DNA from: Pseudoxanthomonas sp. JBR18
GTDB lineage: Bacteria; Pseudomonadota; Gammaproteobacteria; Xanthomonadales; Xanthomonadaceae
Reading direction: 5' to 3'
Assembly (NCBI RefSeq): GCF_028198165.1
Contig: NZ_CP116339.1
Location: 1,345,001-1,409,000 of the forward strand
DNA length: 64,000 nucleotides
Shown: piece after piece, positions 48,097 to 59,800 of the stretch
Layout of the letters: the number at the start of each line of letters is the position of its first letter
Numbering within the stretch: the stretch's first letter is position 1
Program-made: the position numbers and the translations under genes
The notes under the pieces: generated by a model
What the model was told of the DNA's origin: nothing
The model's input: the letters and a program-made list of their open reading frames with translations, nothing else
Database searches by the model: none

Positions 48097-48963
48097 TCAG
48101 CCGAAAAAATTTCTGTAGGCCGCCTCAACCTTCACAGCAATGTCATCCGGCTTGAAAATCAGATTGTCCACTGCGGCAGTTTCAACAGATAACAAGGGGC
48201 TCGTAACGGCGGGGGACATCAGCCCGATCTGTTGGCGAACCTTAAAAATCGCGACAACCTCCAAAGGCAGCAAATCAAAAGGTGGGTCCTTAAACTCAGG
48301 ATCCCAGGCCCCACCCTTATCTTCGGAGTTGGCCAAGTGATATTGGCACAGCTCCTCCAATACACCCACAATCTTTTGCTCATCTGCCCAGCTTTCTACC
48401 ACCTTCTGGTAAATGCCGAGATTCATAGAATCGATCGGGATAGGCGCAGTGCCTCCTGAATAGATAGAATAGAGCCACAGCATGAAAGGCTCGAATCGAC
48501 GCTTTTTTAGATAACCGGAATCAACAACTCCGTCAACAGTTAACATTCCAACAAGAACATCGGCAACCGACTCCGCTAGATCATGCCGATCTGCAGCAAT
48601 GAAGCCAGCCAGTAAGCAACCTGAGTTGCTCAACTGATTAGTCAGGTTCGAAACCTTTTTAATGCCGTGAAGAAATCTTGTTTTGGAAAAAGCCTTTGCT
48701 CTGAGCATCAGCGCCCAATAGCGGTAAGTCAGTGCACGAGATACCTCCTCCCAGCCAGAGATATCACCGGCACAGATAGCCACCTCCCCCTGAATGCCGT
48801 GAAAAACCGCCAGCATCCCTAATGAGTCAGACACATTGTTCAAACCCTCCAATGAGTCGCAAGCAAGATCTTCTTCAAGATACTCAAGCTCTTGAGCGAT
48901 CATCCCACCCGACTGAGAAAGCCAATGCCGATGCCGCTCAAGGATTTCTTCTATTCTTTTCAT
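48097..48963 (-). CDS. Helical soluble protein, candidate immunity gene (module 4)
   Basis: 288 residues starting MKRIEEILERHRHWLSQSGG; no signal peptide. It is predicted to be mostly alpha-helical with repeated Ala/Leu-rich helices (RYWALMLRAKAFSKTR; GCLLAGFIAADRHDLAESVA). It starts 27 bases after the stop of a toxin remnant. Size and helical character recall Imm49-like immunity proteins, but this was not tested. The gene is intact and less GC-rich than the chromosome. Confidence 0.5.
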   Translation of the reverse strand: MKRIEEILERHRHWLSQSGGMIAQELEYLEEDLACDSLEGLNNVSDSLGMLAVFHGIQGEVAICAGDISGWEEVSRALTYRYWALMLRAKAFSKTRFLHGIKKVSNLTNQLSNSGCLLAGFIAADRHDLAESVADVLVGMLTVDGVVDSGYLKKRRFEPFMLWLYSIYSGGTAPIPIDSMNLGIYQKVVESWADEQKIVGVLEELCQYHLANSEDKGGAWDPEFKDPPFDLLPLEVVAIFKVRQQIGLMSPAVTSPLLSVETAAVDNLIFKPDDIAVKVEAAYRNFFG

Positions 48964-48990
48964 TCTCGTACGCCCCTTGAACCAATACTA

Positions 48991-49165
48991 TCAATTACGC
49001 GCCCAAGGCGAGACCCGTAATACTTCACTCTGTAGGTCAACACCAATCAAATTACCACTTACCCTTTCAGGGTCTCGCCTGAACTCCCTGAGCATTTGCC
49101 GAGCCTGCTGTTGCTCTGCCAAGCTAATGTTCTTGTAACGACCTTGTCTACTAAAAAAAGTAAAA
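48991..49165 (-). pseudogene. Truncated toxin C-terminus (module 4)
   Basis: The last ~50 residues of a toxin: RQGRYKNISLAEQQQARQML, then REFRRDPERVSGNLIGVDLQ and SEVLRVSPWARN-stop. It is basic and helical. The coding sequence is open up to the RAYT border GGGGACGGAGGTAATTA (49176-49192). The toxin class is not recognised. Confidence 0.55.
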
Positions 49166-49219
49166 AAGATAAAAAGGGGACGGAGGTAATTATTTCCTGT
49201 CTCTGAATCAGCGTTTCCC

Positions 49220-49866
49220 TATTCCCGGCGTACCGCGGCATGTCGTCCAACGCGGCGTCAATCGCTGCGCGACCTTCCTCGATGACGACGATCGGCAACA
49301 TTACCTGCAAGCCCGCACACAAGGCATGGCCCTCCACGCGTACGTGTTGATGACCAACATGTGCATCTACTCGCCAGCTGCCCGGCCGGCGCCATCTCGC
49401 GCGCCATGCGCCAGATCGGACAGAGCTACGTTCCCGCATTCAACCGGAAGCATCGCCGGACCGGAACGCCCTGGAAAGGACGATTCAAGTCATGCCTGGT
49501 CGATAGCGAAGCCTATGTCCTGACCGTCTATCGCTACATCGAACTCAGCTCAGTCCGTGCCGCGATGACTACCTCCGCTGCGGACTATCCGTGGTCGAGC
49601 GCCAGCGCCAACCTCGGCCTCGCGGCCAGCCCGATGTTGATACCCCACCCGGCCTACGTCGCCTTGTCAGCGGATCCTTGCGAAAGAACGACGTTCTACG
49701 CTGCATGGCTGCACGCAGGCATCAACTGCGAGCACCTTGCCTCGATACGGCGACACATCCAGCAGGAGCGCGCCATGGGTAGCCTGCGCTTCGTCGAGAT
49801 GGGGAGAAAGCCTTGGCCGCCCAGCGAATGTCCAGCCCCGTGGCAGGCCTGTCAAAGCTCCTGCTT
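49220..49866 (+). pseudogene. RAYT copy 4, frameshifted
   Basis: A copy of the same type as copy 2. The start codon region is lost (first recognisable residues IPGVPRHVVQRGVNRC). A small deletion follows HYLQ, and a missing base in the codons for NHVH breaks the catalytic region. The remaining C-terminal part (IGQSYVPAFNRKHRRTGTPW to CEHLASIRRHIQQERAM) is open. It is bounded by borders at 49176-49192 and 49865-49881. Confidence 0.82.
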
Positions 49867-49883
49867 AATTACCTCCGCCCCCT

Positions 49884-49953
49884 TTTTTTCGATGACGGCA
49901 CATGAGGCGGTCAGCGCCGCCAGGCCTAGCCACGAGATTTTTCTAGCAACCAC
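49884..49953 (-). pseudogene. Lipoprotein gene cut off by a RAYT element
   Basis: A GTG start at 49953, with AAGAAGGA seven bases upstream, encodes MVARKISWLGLAALTASCAV, a good lipoprotein signal with lipobox LTASC. The frame then runs into the RAYT border (49865-49881), so only about 22 residues remain. It may be another lost immunity lipoprotein. Confidence 0.5.
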
Positions 49954-50130
49954 AGATTGATCCTTCTTTGGAAACTCATTGCCAAATCAATGGGCCAGGC
50001 ACGACTCTCGGATTTAAAGCTGATATGCGCCATCACAAAATTGCGCCCCTCTTTTTTTGTACCGCTGGTGCAAGCGGGCCCAAAATCCGAATATCACCGA
50101 CACCTTACAGGAAAATCCGCATAGCCACAT

Positions 50131-50371
50131 GCCTGCCGTAGCAGGCGGCGATAGTGATGCCGATCTTCGTCATCCAGGAAGATCGCGCACCGGTTAACGC
50201 CGCACTGGACGACGTGCATTGGGATACCTGGAATCTCCAGGCGCGACTGACGCGGCGTGGCAGGTCACGTGACGAGAAGGAAGCTCCAAGCCTGCTCGCC
50301 ACAGGCTTGGCCTACCATCAGAAATTCCTGCAGCGAGCTGTAGGACAACACAGCTTAATTACCTCCGTCCC
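50131..50371 (-). pseudogene. RAYT copy 5, 5' fragment with hairpins and border
   Basis: It encodes only the RAYT N-terminus (RLEIPGIPMHVVQ to LDDEDRHHYRRLL) with the start codon mutated to ACG. The same upstream hairpins as copy 1 and a TTAATTACCTCCGTCCC border at 50355-50371 follow. The 3' part is missing. Confidence 0.75.
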
Positions 50372-50390
50372 CTTTGTTGCGCTAAGCCAC

Positions 50391-50810
50391 TCAAAGACAG
50401 AGCTTATTCCTTGGATATTTTTTGCAATAAGGACTACTCAATCTCTTCTGCCGACTTGGCGGCGGCGCCACAATATCGGAACGGCAATTAGGATATGAAT
50501 TTCTCCCATTACGGCACACATCATAATCACTATTTATGCCGTCATCATATTTAAATCCAATAGCCATCATGCACTTGTGCATGAGAATTGCGTCACCCAC
50601 CTCAACATCAGTTTTTATAAAAAAATTTCCATATTCCCCGAACGGGCTTGGATAGCCACATTCGAGCATACTTTTCTTCACGTCAAATTCAGATACTTTA
50701 TCTTTCTTCCACTGCATATATACAGGTGGAGGAGGTTGAAATGGCTTGCCCTCGCTACATGAAATAACAATCAGAGAGTAAAAGATAATTAATATATTTC
50801 TACTAAACAT
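50391..50810 (-). CDS. Candidate immunity lipoprotein of the cdiA toxin
   Basis: 139 residues starting MFSRNILIIFYSLIVISCSE. The ATG at 50810 has AAAGGA eight bases upstream; an ATG three codons earlier lies inside that site. The lipobox VISC predicts a lipid-anchored periplasmic protein. KPFQPPP, VKKSMLECGYPSP and AIGFKYD match the lipoprotein at 41914-42324. It lies 41 bases after the cdiA stop, the position of cdiI. Lipoprotein immunity is usual for phospholipase effectors that act outside the cytoplasm, which fits the lipase-like end of this CdiA. The gene is AT-rich. Confidence 0.65.
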   Translation of the reverse strand: MFSRNILIIFYSLIVISCSEGKPFQPPPPVYMQWKKDKVSEFDVKKSMLECGYPSPFGEYGNFFIKTDVEVGDAILMHKCMMAIGFKYDDGINSDYDVCRNGRNSYPNCRSDIVAPPPSRQKRLSSPYCKKYPRNKLCL

Positions 50811-50851
50811 AGTCAACATCCTTTACTGAAACTCGATTGCCACATTTTAAC

Positions 50852-53800
50852 TCACTTATTTCCAGGCCTAAACTCAGCCTGCTCCCCGGGAGAAGTCCCC
50901 CACAATTGATGGCAGAGTTCTGCACCTGTGGATCCATAGCAACTATGGACCGTATTGGTACCACCAAGCATTCTCCGGACTTCTTTCAGCCAACTACTCC
51001 CATCCGGAATTGTTCCGCCAGTCGCCGGATTTCCACCAACGTACCTACCCACAAAATCAGCAAAGTGCGTCTGATAATTCAAAACCATGGAATTCATGAG
51101 CTCCGGATCAACTACTGAACTTCGATCCTGTAAATTAGACAGCAAGGCATCAGCCTTGGCCGCATTGTAGGCCGAACCGAAAAAACTGATCGTGGTACCA
51201 CTCAAGACTCCTTGCGACCCTTGCATTCCCGTTACCGACTCCAGTGCATTGCCTATAGTCATACCTCCACGGCTGTGCCCATCCAGATGCAAGCCATCCT
51301 GCCCGTACATGAGCATCACATCCTTAACCTCGGTCGTGGCATTGGCCAATCCCCAAAAGTCGTTCTCGAGAAACTTCTGGTATCCCGCAACCAAGAGCTC
51401 GGAGAGCGCATTATCCGCCTCAGGATAATGGACAAGATATAGCGGCCCATCCCCTTTGTTGTGCTGCGCCGCGTAACTTGCAGCAGCCTCAGGCTTACTG
51501 TATTCGCCATTAAAAATTCCATTGGTAGCCAGATTAACCTTGCCGTCCGGACCGGCTCGCAAACTCAGCTTTTCTTCATCCGAAAGCGGCCTTGACTTCA
51601 CCTCACCACTCTCTGGGTCAACTGTTACCTCATAAATCTCTGCCTTTTCGACGAAACTGACCTTGTAGGCTTCGTCCGTGAACTTGACGGCCTGATCGTA
51701 TACGAGATGCTTGGCGATCTGATCGGCGATGGCATCGTCCTGTAAATGTTGCACATCAACTTTTTTCAAGGCCGTCTGCGGCGTGGTCGCGGAGCGTGCC
51801 AGACCATCGAGCGCCTGGGCGTCGCCATTGCGGATTTCGACAAGACCCGCTGCGATATCGCTGGTGGTGGTGTTTGACCGGCTTTCGCGTTCGCTACCCA
51901 TGCTCATCAAGTTCTCACCGATGCCCCTGGCGGCTGCGTACTTGCTGCCGCTGAGCATGTCGCTGCTCACCGCGAGACTCATCACGTTGGCGCTGCCGGA
52001 AGCCTGATTCTGCAGGTCCGACACTGTTAGGCTATTGGTCGAGAGGAAGTTCTTACTGGCTTCGGCACTGCTGGCTATCACCGCACCCGTCAATTCGGTA
52101 TTGCCACCCACATTGACGTTGAATCCGCCGTCTCCTGCGAACAGCCCAGCCTGCTCAGTCACACCCAGATAGTTCCCGTTTGCACCCGAGAGGCCGGCAC
52201 TGCCGCCGCCGCTCAAGTCCCATGCCGTGCCGAGAGCCACTTGCACACGGATACCAAACCCGCGGTCCTTGGACTGGCTCTGCACCTGATCCTGCAGCGA
52301 CTCGATGGTCAGGTCGCCGCCAGTGTTCACGTTGATGGTGTTCGCCTGCGCCGCCGCCCCGCGCAGGGTGGTGTCACCCTGCGAACTCAGGTTGATGGTC
52401 TGCCCGGCCAGGTTGGTGTTCTGGTAGGTCGTGCTGTCGCTGTCCGAACGGTGACTGCTGGCGCTGGCCTGTACGTAGGCATACACGCCGGTCTGTGCGC
52501 CCACCGCCACGCCCACGCCCACTTCAAAGCCCTTGCTGCTGCCGCTGTCCTTGACGGAGCTGTGTGACTGCCCAGCTTCCAGCAAGAGATCGGCCGCCGA
52601 GTCCAGGCTTAGTGCGTCCCCAGCACGCAGGTTGCCCTGGACCACGTGGATATCGCCCTGGGTACTGGTCAAGCTAACGTTGCCGCCACCGCTGATGGTG
52701 GAGCCCTGCGCGATCTGGCTCTGGCCCTGGTATTGACTCTTGTTGCTTGAAAAGCCGACACCGGCCTCGGCACTGATCAGGGTCCCGCCGTTGCTGACCG
52801 CACTGGCGGCCTGATAGGCATTGGCCGCCACCGCCATGCCCTGCATCGCCTGCAGCCGGCCATCGGATTGGCGGGCCGCCTCCACGTTGTTGACCAGATC
52901 GATGAACGGCGAATTGACCCGGGCGAAGGCACCGATTTTCAGGGCCTTGTCCTGCTGCGAGGCCGCGCCGAGGTCGTCGGCCGTCAGCACATCGATGGAA
53001 GCCGCCGTGATGTCCACATCGCCGGCAGCGACCACGTTGCTGGCGACCTGGGTGTATTTGCCGCCCGCGCTCATGTTGACGTTGCCGCCCAGGCTGCCCA
53101 CCGAACTGGCCACCTGGGTGACCTGGCTGCTGTCGTCCTGGTGTTGTTCGCGATGCCAGCCACTGAAGCGCTCGGTGTCGGAGATCACCACCGTACCGAT
53201 GGCCTTGCTGTCGGACTGGTTGGTATTGCTGACCGTATCCTGGCCGCTGGCGATGGTCAGGTCACGGGCCGCGTGGAGATTCACATCACCGGTGGCGACG
53301 ATGTTGCTGCCCGTCAGGGCAATGTCGCCGTGGCTGGTGGACAGGCTGGCATTGCCACCCACCGACAGCTGGGTGCCGGTGATCGTGTCGCTACGGCCAA
53401 GGCCATCGCCCTGCAAGTTGTTGGTCCCCACTGGCGGGCCGGAGGTGTTGTTGGCAAAGCTCCAGCCCTTGCCCTTGCTGGTGCTGCTGCTGGACTCGGT
53501 GTTGTGCGCTACATCGAACACGATGTTTTGGCTGGCCAGCAGCAGCGCATCGCCTTCGGCTGACATCTGCGCGCCTTGGCTGGTGATTGAGCCGTCGCTG
53601 GCCAGCAGAGTCAGATTGCCGCCAGCGGCCAGCTGGCTGACTCGCGCGTCACTGGCGCTGTGGTCCTGGGCGCCGCTGGCGCGCTGGCTGCCAGCCTGCA
53701 CCACCACGGCCGTGGTGGCTGCCGCGGTGCCCGCCATGGCGCCGTCGATCCTGCGACTGTCCCGGCTCATCGTCGAGCCGCTGTCGGTGGTGCCCTGCGT

Positions 53801-56800
53801 TGAGCTGTCCCGCGCACTGCGATAGGCCGCCGCGGGGTCCAAGGTCAACCCCACCGAGAAGTTGCTGGATTTGCTGGACTGGGCATCGTGGCTCTCCACG
53901 GTGTCCTGGCGCGCCTGCAGCTGGATGTCCTTGGCCGCCAGGGTCAGGTTCTGCCCGGCGGCCAGGTCGGAAGCTGCGATGGTCAGCTGGTTGCCCGCGC
54001 TGACCGTGAGATTGCCGTCCAGGGAGGCCACCGTGGAGGCCACTTGCGTGGTGCTATCCAGCGTACTGTCGCCACTGCTGCGTGCCTGGCCGTAGCCCAC
54101 GCTGACCACCCCGCCGGAAAACCCGCCGGTCAAGCCGGACTTCTTGACGCTGGCGCTGTGCGCTTCGCTGCTGGTGTCTTGCGCTGACTCGATGGTGACG
54201 TCGTTCCCCGCTGCCAAGCGCACATCGCCATCGGCCAGCACAGTCGAGCCGACCAAGGCGAGGTCGTTCCCCGCAGCGATCGACACCGTCTCCCCACTGA
54301 GTGAGCTCCCGATCGCCAGGCTGTCGTGCCACTCGTCATGCGTGGTCGTGGTCTTGCTCTTGAGGAAGCCCTTCTTGGTCCTTTTGGAATCGGCCACCGC
54401 GTCGTGCTGCTCCTGGGTGGCGAGCAGGCTGACGTCGCGGCCCGCCGCCAGGGCGATATCCCCGGACTCACTGGCCGCCGAGGTCGTGGCCAGGGTCAGG
54501 TCGCGACCAGCCTGGAGGGTGATGTCGCCGCCCGCGCCAAGCTGGGTCCCCCGCACGGTCTCATCGTAGAGCGAACTTGCGCTGGAGTTGCGCTTGCTCC
54601 CGCTGCTGCGATCCTGGGCACTGTGATCGACGACGGCCTGGCTGTTGATGTCGCGAACGGCTTGCACCGCCAGCGCGCCACCAGCGCCAACCTGCGCCGC
54701 TGTCAGGTTCACGTCGTTGCCCGCCGCCATCAGCACGTTGCCGGCGCCCTGCACGCTGGTCCCAAGATGGGTGACCTCATCGCTGCGGATGAAGTTACGC
54801 GCGTTGCCGGTGATGTCGGTGCTGCGAGACAGGGTTTGGGTGGTGAGATTGAGATCGCCAGCGGCGACCAGCTGGGTCAGGCCTTCGGTCCCGGCGTTGC
54901 GGATCTGCGCCGCCTGCAGGGTGACATCCCCCCCCCCCACCACCGACAGTAGGCCCGGGCCCGCCGTGCCGGTGACGTAGAGACCCGCGACACGATCGAT
55001 CTTGGTGAGCTCGCCCCCCTGGGCTGCCAGGCGTTCGGTGGTCGAGGCGACGGTCACGTTGCGGCCCGCCTGCAGCGACAGCGCGTCGCTTGCCGTCACC
55101 GTGCTGCCGATGATGTCGATGTCCTGCTTGGCCTGCAGTCCGACCTGCCGGCCGCTGATCTGGCCTCCGTCCAGGTTGCGGATGTTGTCGGCATTGATGG
55201 TGACCAGCTGCCGGCCCGCGATGGCGCCGCTGTTGACCAGATTGCCGCTCAGCTTCATGTCCACGTTGGCACCGGCCAGCAAGGCGCCATCGTTGTCCAG
55301 GTCACCGGGCATCACCCGCAGGTAGACCTGCGGCACCAGGGCCTTGGTCTTGGTGCCGTCAGCCAGGGTCACCTCCTGCTCCACCAGCCAGACGATGTCG
55401 CTGGTCAGCTGCGCCATCTGCGCCTCGGTCAAGGCGACGCCGGGCCGCAGATTCCACTGCTTGGCGACCGTGGCACCGGCCTCCATCAGGGCCTGGTACT
55501 GGGCCTCATCATCGGAATAGCCGTCGAGGAAGCGACGTCCGGTGAGCTCTCCGATCTGCTCGCGCACCAGCTTCTGCTCGTAGAAGCCGTCGCCCAGGCG
55601 CTTCTGCAACGCATCGGCCGAGTAGCCCATCTGGTTCAGCAGGTAGTCCGAGCCCAACCAGTTGCGGTAGTTGGCGAACTGCGGATCGGTCTCGACCAGG
55701 TAGCTGCCTCGGTTCACATCCACATTGAACAGGCTGGCTGTCGGTGCGCTGGCATCCGGTGAGGTGGTGACGACAAGATGCGGGTCGTTCCCGGAAGCCG
55801 CCACCGCGCTCCGCTGGTCCACCGCGCTGGCGCCTACCGCGCCTGACTGAGGGCCCGCCTGCACCGCGGTGTGATCCAACGCGCTCGCACGCGACGCCAG
55901 GCTTGCGGTGATCTTGCGGGTGGTCGCTGCGCCCTCGCCGGCCGCACCGATCTGCGCCGGCCCCTGTGCGCTGGCCGAGCCGGCCTGCTGCCCACCGACC
56001 TGGTTGGGGCCCTGCACCGCACCTGCACCCGGCCCCACGCCACCGACCGCTGAGCCGCGTGTGTCGAGATTGGCCAGATTGGCCCCGTCCTGGACATTTG
56101 GCGCGTCGCGGCCCGTGTTGTCGTTGCGCACGCTACCGACATCGATGCTGAGATTGCCGTTGGCGGTGATGCCGGCGCCTACGGTTCCGATTTTCTCGGA
56201 GATGGAGGGGTTGCTCCAACTCCGCGTGGTGCCGTTGTAGGCATGCGACACGTTGCTGAAGCTATAGGTTCGGTAAAGCGTCAGGGCGAGATTGGTCACA
56301 GAGGCATCGCGGGTCAGCCCGCTGATGGCCAGGTTGCCGCCCGCGGCGATGCTGGCGTATTCGTTGCGGAGTGCGTCGGTACCCAGGCGCATGCTCCCGC
56401 CCGAATGGATCACGGCCTCCGGGCCGGCACCAGGCTGAAGTACATCCTCCACGACGGTCTGGGTGGCGATGCGGTACTGCTCGTTGTCCTTGAGACCGCC
56501 GCCTCCCGTGCCCTGCGGATTGGTGAGGATGTGGTCGGGATCGGTGTAGGCATACTGGGCCCAAAGCTGGACGCAGTTGGTGGTGCAAGTGCCATAGGCA
56601 CTTGAGTAGGTCAGGCTGTCATCGACATATTTGAATTGGGGCGAACCGGGTAGGATCTGGGACACTTCCGCAAACGGATCATCCGCGCCGCTGGCAACCT
56701 GATCCGGATTTGCCTGGCCGTCCTGTCGCCCGAAGTAGTAGACCGTCACCGTCCCTGACTGGGCATCCAGTCGCGACCGCTCGCCGCTGGCCATGTACAT

Positions 56801-59800
56801 CCCGCCGCGCGCAAAGAAGTACGCACTGGTCTCCGGCGTCAGGCGAATGACAGCGCGATGGACCGTATAGCCGTCAGGAGTTATGTAGGGCGTGTCTTCG
56901 AGGATGTCATCCGGAGCGAGGTAGTAAACGACGCTCGCACTGTAGTTACTGGTCTTACGGATATTGGACGTGTCATTGGAGCCGTTGTTGCGCCACGTCG
57001 GTTGATCCAGACGGACAGGTGCTTTTTTGGTTGTGCTTTGAGTGACGACCACGTTCTGACGGATATTGTTGATGGCCGTCGCCTGCACATCCAGATCGCC
57101 ACTGATCTCGATGGTTGAACCAAGATTGTCCAGCCGACCCGCAACACCGGACGCAAGCAGGTTGCCACCCAGCGTCCCACCGATCGCGGCATTGCCATCA
57201 CTGAAGATCAGGCCCTTGCCGCTGTTGACCAGGGTGCCCACTCCGAGATCCAGGCGTTGCCGCGCTGCGATGGTTCCGGCATGCACGGCGCCATTCGCGT
57301 TCTCGGCAACATTGTTGAGCGTCCCTGCCTGGATGGCGACATGGTCACCGTAGATGCGCCCGGTGCCGATGTTGTTCAGGGAGCCGGCGCTGATGTGGGT
57401 GACACCACCGTCCAGCAAGCCTCGGTTAGTCAGCTCCCCGCTCGCAAGCAGGTGGGTCAGGCCCACGCTGCTGATCTCCGCACCCGCCTCGTTACGGATG
57501 TTGTTGGCGCTGATGTCCACGCCGCCGCCTTGCAGGGCACCCTGGTTATCCAGGTCGCCCTGAATATCCAGGGTCAAGGTGCCGTTGGCCGCGATCTGAC
57601 CGACGTTGGTGTAGCTCTGCCCAAGATCAAGGGTCATGTCACCCTGGGAACGCAGCGAGCCCGTGCCCGTGATCTGCCGGGTCCCGATGATCAGGTTGCT
57701 GCCTGCGGCGAGCGAACCCCCGCCGTTGCCGATGGTGTCGGCATGCAGTTCGGCCACTTCCATTGCGGAAATCTGGCCCGCGGTGTTGTTGAGACTGCCG
57801 CTGACCTGCAAGCGCATGCGGTCTGCCAGCACCTGCCCGCCGCTGTTGTCCAGCGCGCCTGTCGTCAACTGCAGGTAGCGCCCCTGGAGCCCGAGTGCCG
57901 GGCCATTCGAAGCACTGAGCGTGCCCTTGTTGTTGACGCTAGCGGCCTGCAGCTGAAGCGTGCCGTCGGCGGCCACCAGCCCGCCATGGTTGTCCAATGC
58001 GCCAGACAGGGTGATCTGCGCATCACCGCCAACGGTGACCGCCCCGCCGCCGTTTCTCAGCTGCTGAGCATGCAGGATCAGACTGCCCGCACCAGTCAGT
58101 GCGCCACCATTGGTATTGTCCAGCGTCGTGGCGGTGATGCTGGCCGTCCCCTGACTGAAGACCGCGCCGTCGCGGTTGTCCAGTGCGCCGCTGTGGATCT
58201 CCAACATGCCGGCACTGTTGATGCCGACACCGTCGGTGGACGTGTTGAGCAGCGACTGGCCAGCAGTGTCGATGCGCAGACCGCCGACCGACTGCACCAG
58301 CCCGCCAGTGTTGTCCAGCAGGCCGGTCCGTAGATCGGCGCCCCCAACCAGACTGGCCAGGGTTCCTGCGCGATTGTTCAGCGCCTGCCCTTGGGAATCG
58401 ACGTCGACCGTGCCTGCGATGATCCGTCCTGTCTGGTTATCCACCCCATGGCTGGCCAGATGCAGATCGGCGCCGGCCTGGACCAGGCCGCCAGCGTTGC
58501 GCAGCTGCGAGGCGGTCTCCAGCTGCAGATTCGTCCCGGCCGCGAGGGTTCCCGACGCGTTATCCAGAGACTGCGCAGTGACCACACCATCGCCGCCGGC
58601 AGAGACCATGCCGTGCGCGCTGTTGTTCAGCAGGCCATCGATGGTGACGTGCAAGGTCGAGTCGTCATCGCTGTAGAGCGTGCCGCCACGATTGTCGAGG
58701 CTGCCGGCGCCGAGGGTGAGGTTTCCCGTGGTCAGCAGCTGCCCGCCCTGGTTATCCAGCGCGCCATCCACGCTCACCTGGTTGTCGCCGCTGCCCGCCG
58801 CTTGCACGGTGCCATGACCGTTGAGCAGCTGCGCGGCGCGCAGGTCCAGGGTGCCGTTGCTGGCCAGGCTGCCATCGGCATTGTCCAGCGTGTCCCGGAC
58901 CTGGAGCGACAAGACACCGGTGCCGGCCGCCGTCACGGCTCCGCCCGCGGTGATCAGATTGCCGGTGTGCACGGCGATGCTTTGGGCGGTCGTGGTGCCG
59001 CCGCGCAAATCGGTCTTTTCGCCGGTCAGCTGCAGCGCCCCATTACTCAGCAGGGAGCCGCCCTGGCCCTCGAGCGTGTCCGCGTCGACGGAGAGCAGGC
59101 CGGTGCCGGACTGTTGCACGGTGCCGCCCGCATTGCCGAAGACGGCTGCGTTGATCGTCAGCGCGCCGTTGCTCGCCAGCGTGCCGTCATTGCCATTGTC
59201 CAGGCGCTGCTGGGCCAGCAGCGTGCTTGCCTCGGTGCCTGTCGCCACCAGGCTGCCGCCTCGGTTGTCGAGATTGCTGACGCCGATGTCCAGCCGCTCG
59301 GCACTGAGGGTGGCCCCACGGTGATCGACCGTGTCCGCACGCAGTGTCAGTGCGCCCGCCGTCGCAATCACGCCCTGCTGGCCCTGCAGGTCGCCGGTCC
59401 GCAGGTCGAGGCCACCCAGCCCTGCGTGATTGATCTTGCCCGCGACATTCAACAGGCTGCCGGAACGGATCTGCAGCGCGTCCGCGTTGCTGGCGAGCGT
59501 GCCCTGGCTGTTGTCGAACGCGCCGGCGACCTCGATGCGCGTGTCGGCGCTTCCCGCAGAACTCAAGGTGCCGCCGACGTTCGATAGGGAGCCGGCATCG
59601 ATCTGCTGCGCGCCGTTGGATGCGAGGGTGCCGCCGTCATTGATCAGCGCCTCACGCACCGTCAACGACATGGCCTGCTCGCCCGTGGCGCTGACGGCGC
59701 CGCCGCTGTTGTCCACGCTGTCGGCGGTGATCTCGATGCTGTCGGCCTGGACCTGGCCATCGCGCAGGTCCAGCGTCCCACCAGAAAACGCCAAGGCATC

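Larger units (their letters stand above)
45470..50371. repeat. Dispersed 17-bp border family of the RAYT elements
   Basis: TTAATTACCTCCGCCCC or its complement occurs at 45470-45484, 46164-46180, 47842-47858, 48063-48079, 49176-49192, 49865-49881 and 50355-50371. Variants are at 43951-43975, 44766-44782 and 47051-47070. RAYT copies 1 to 4 lie between oppositely oriented borders. Toxin fragments start at or within about 15 bases of them. Confidence 0.75.
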
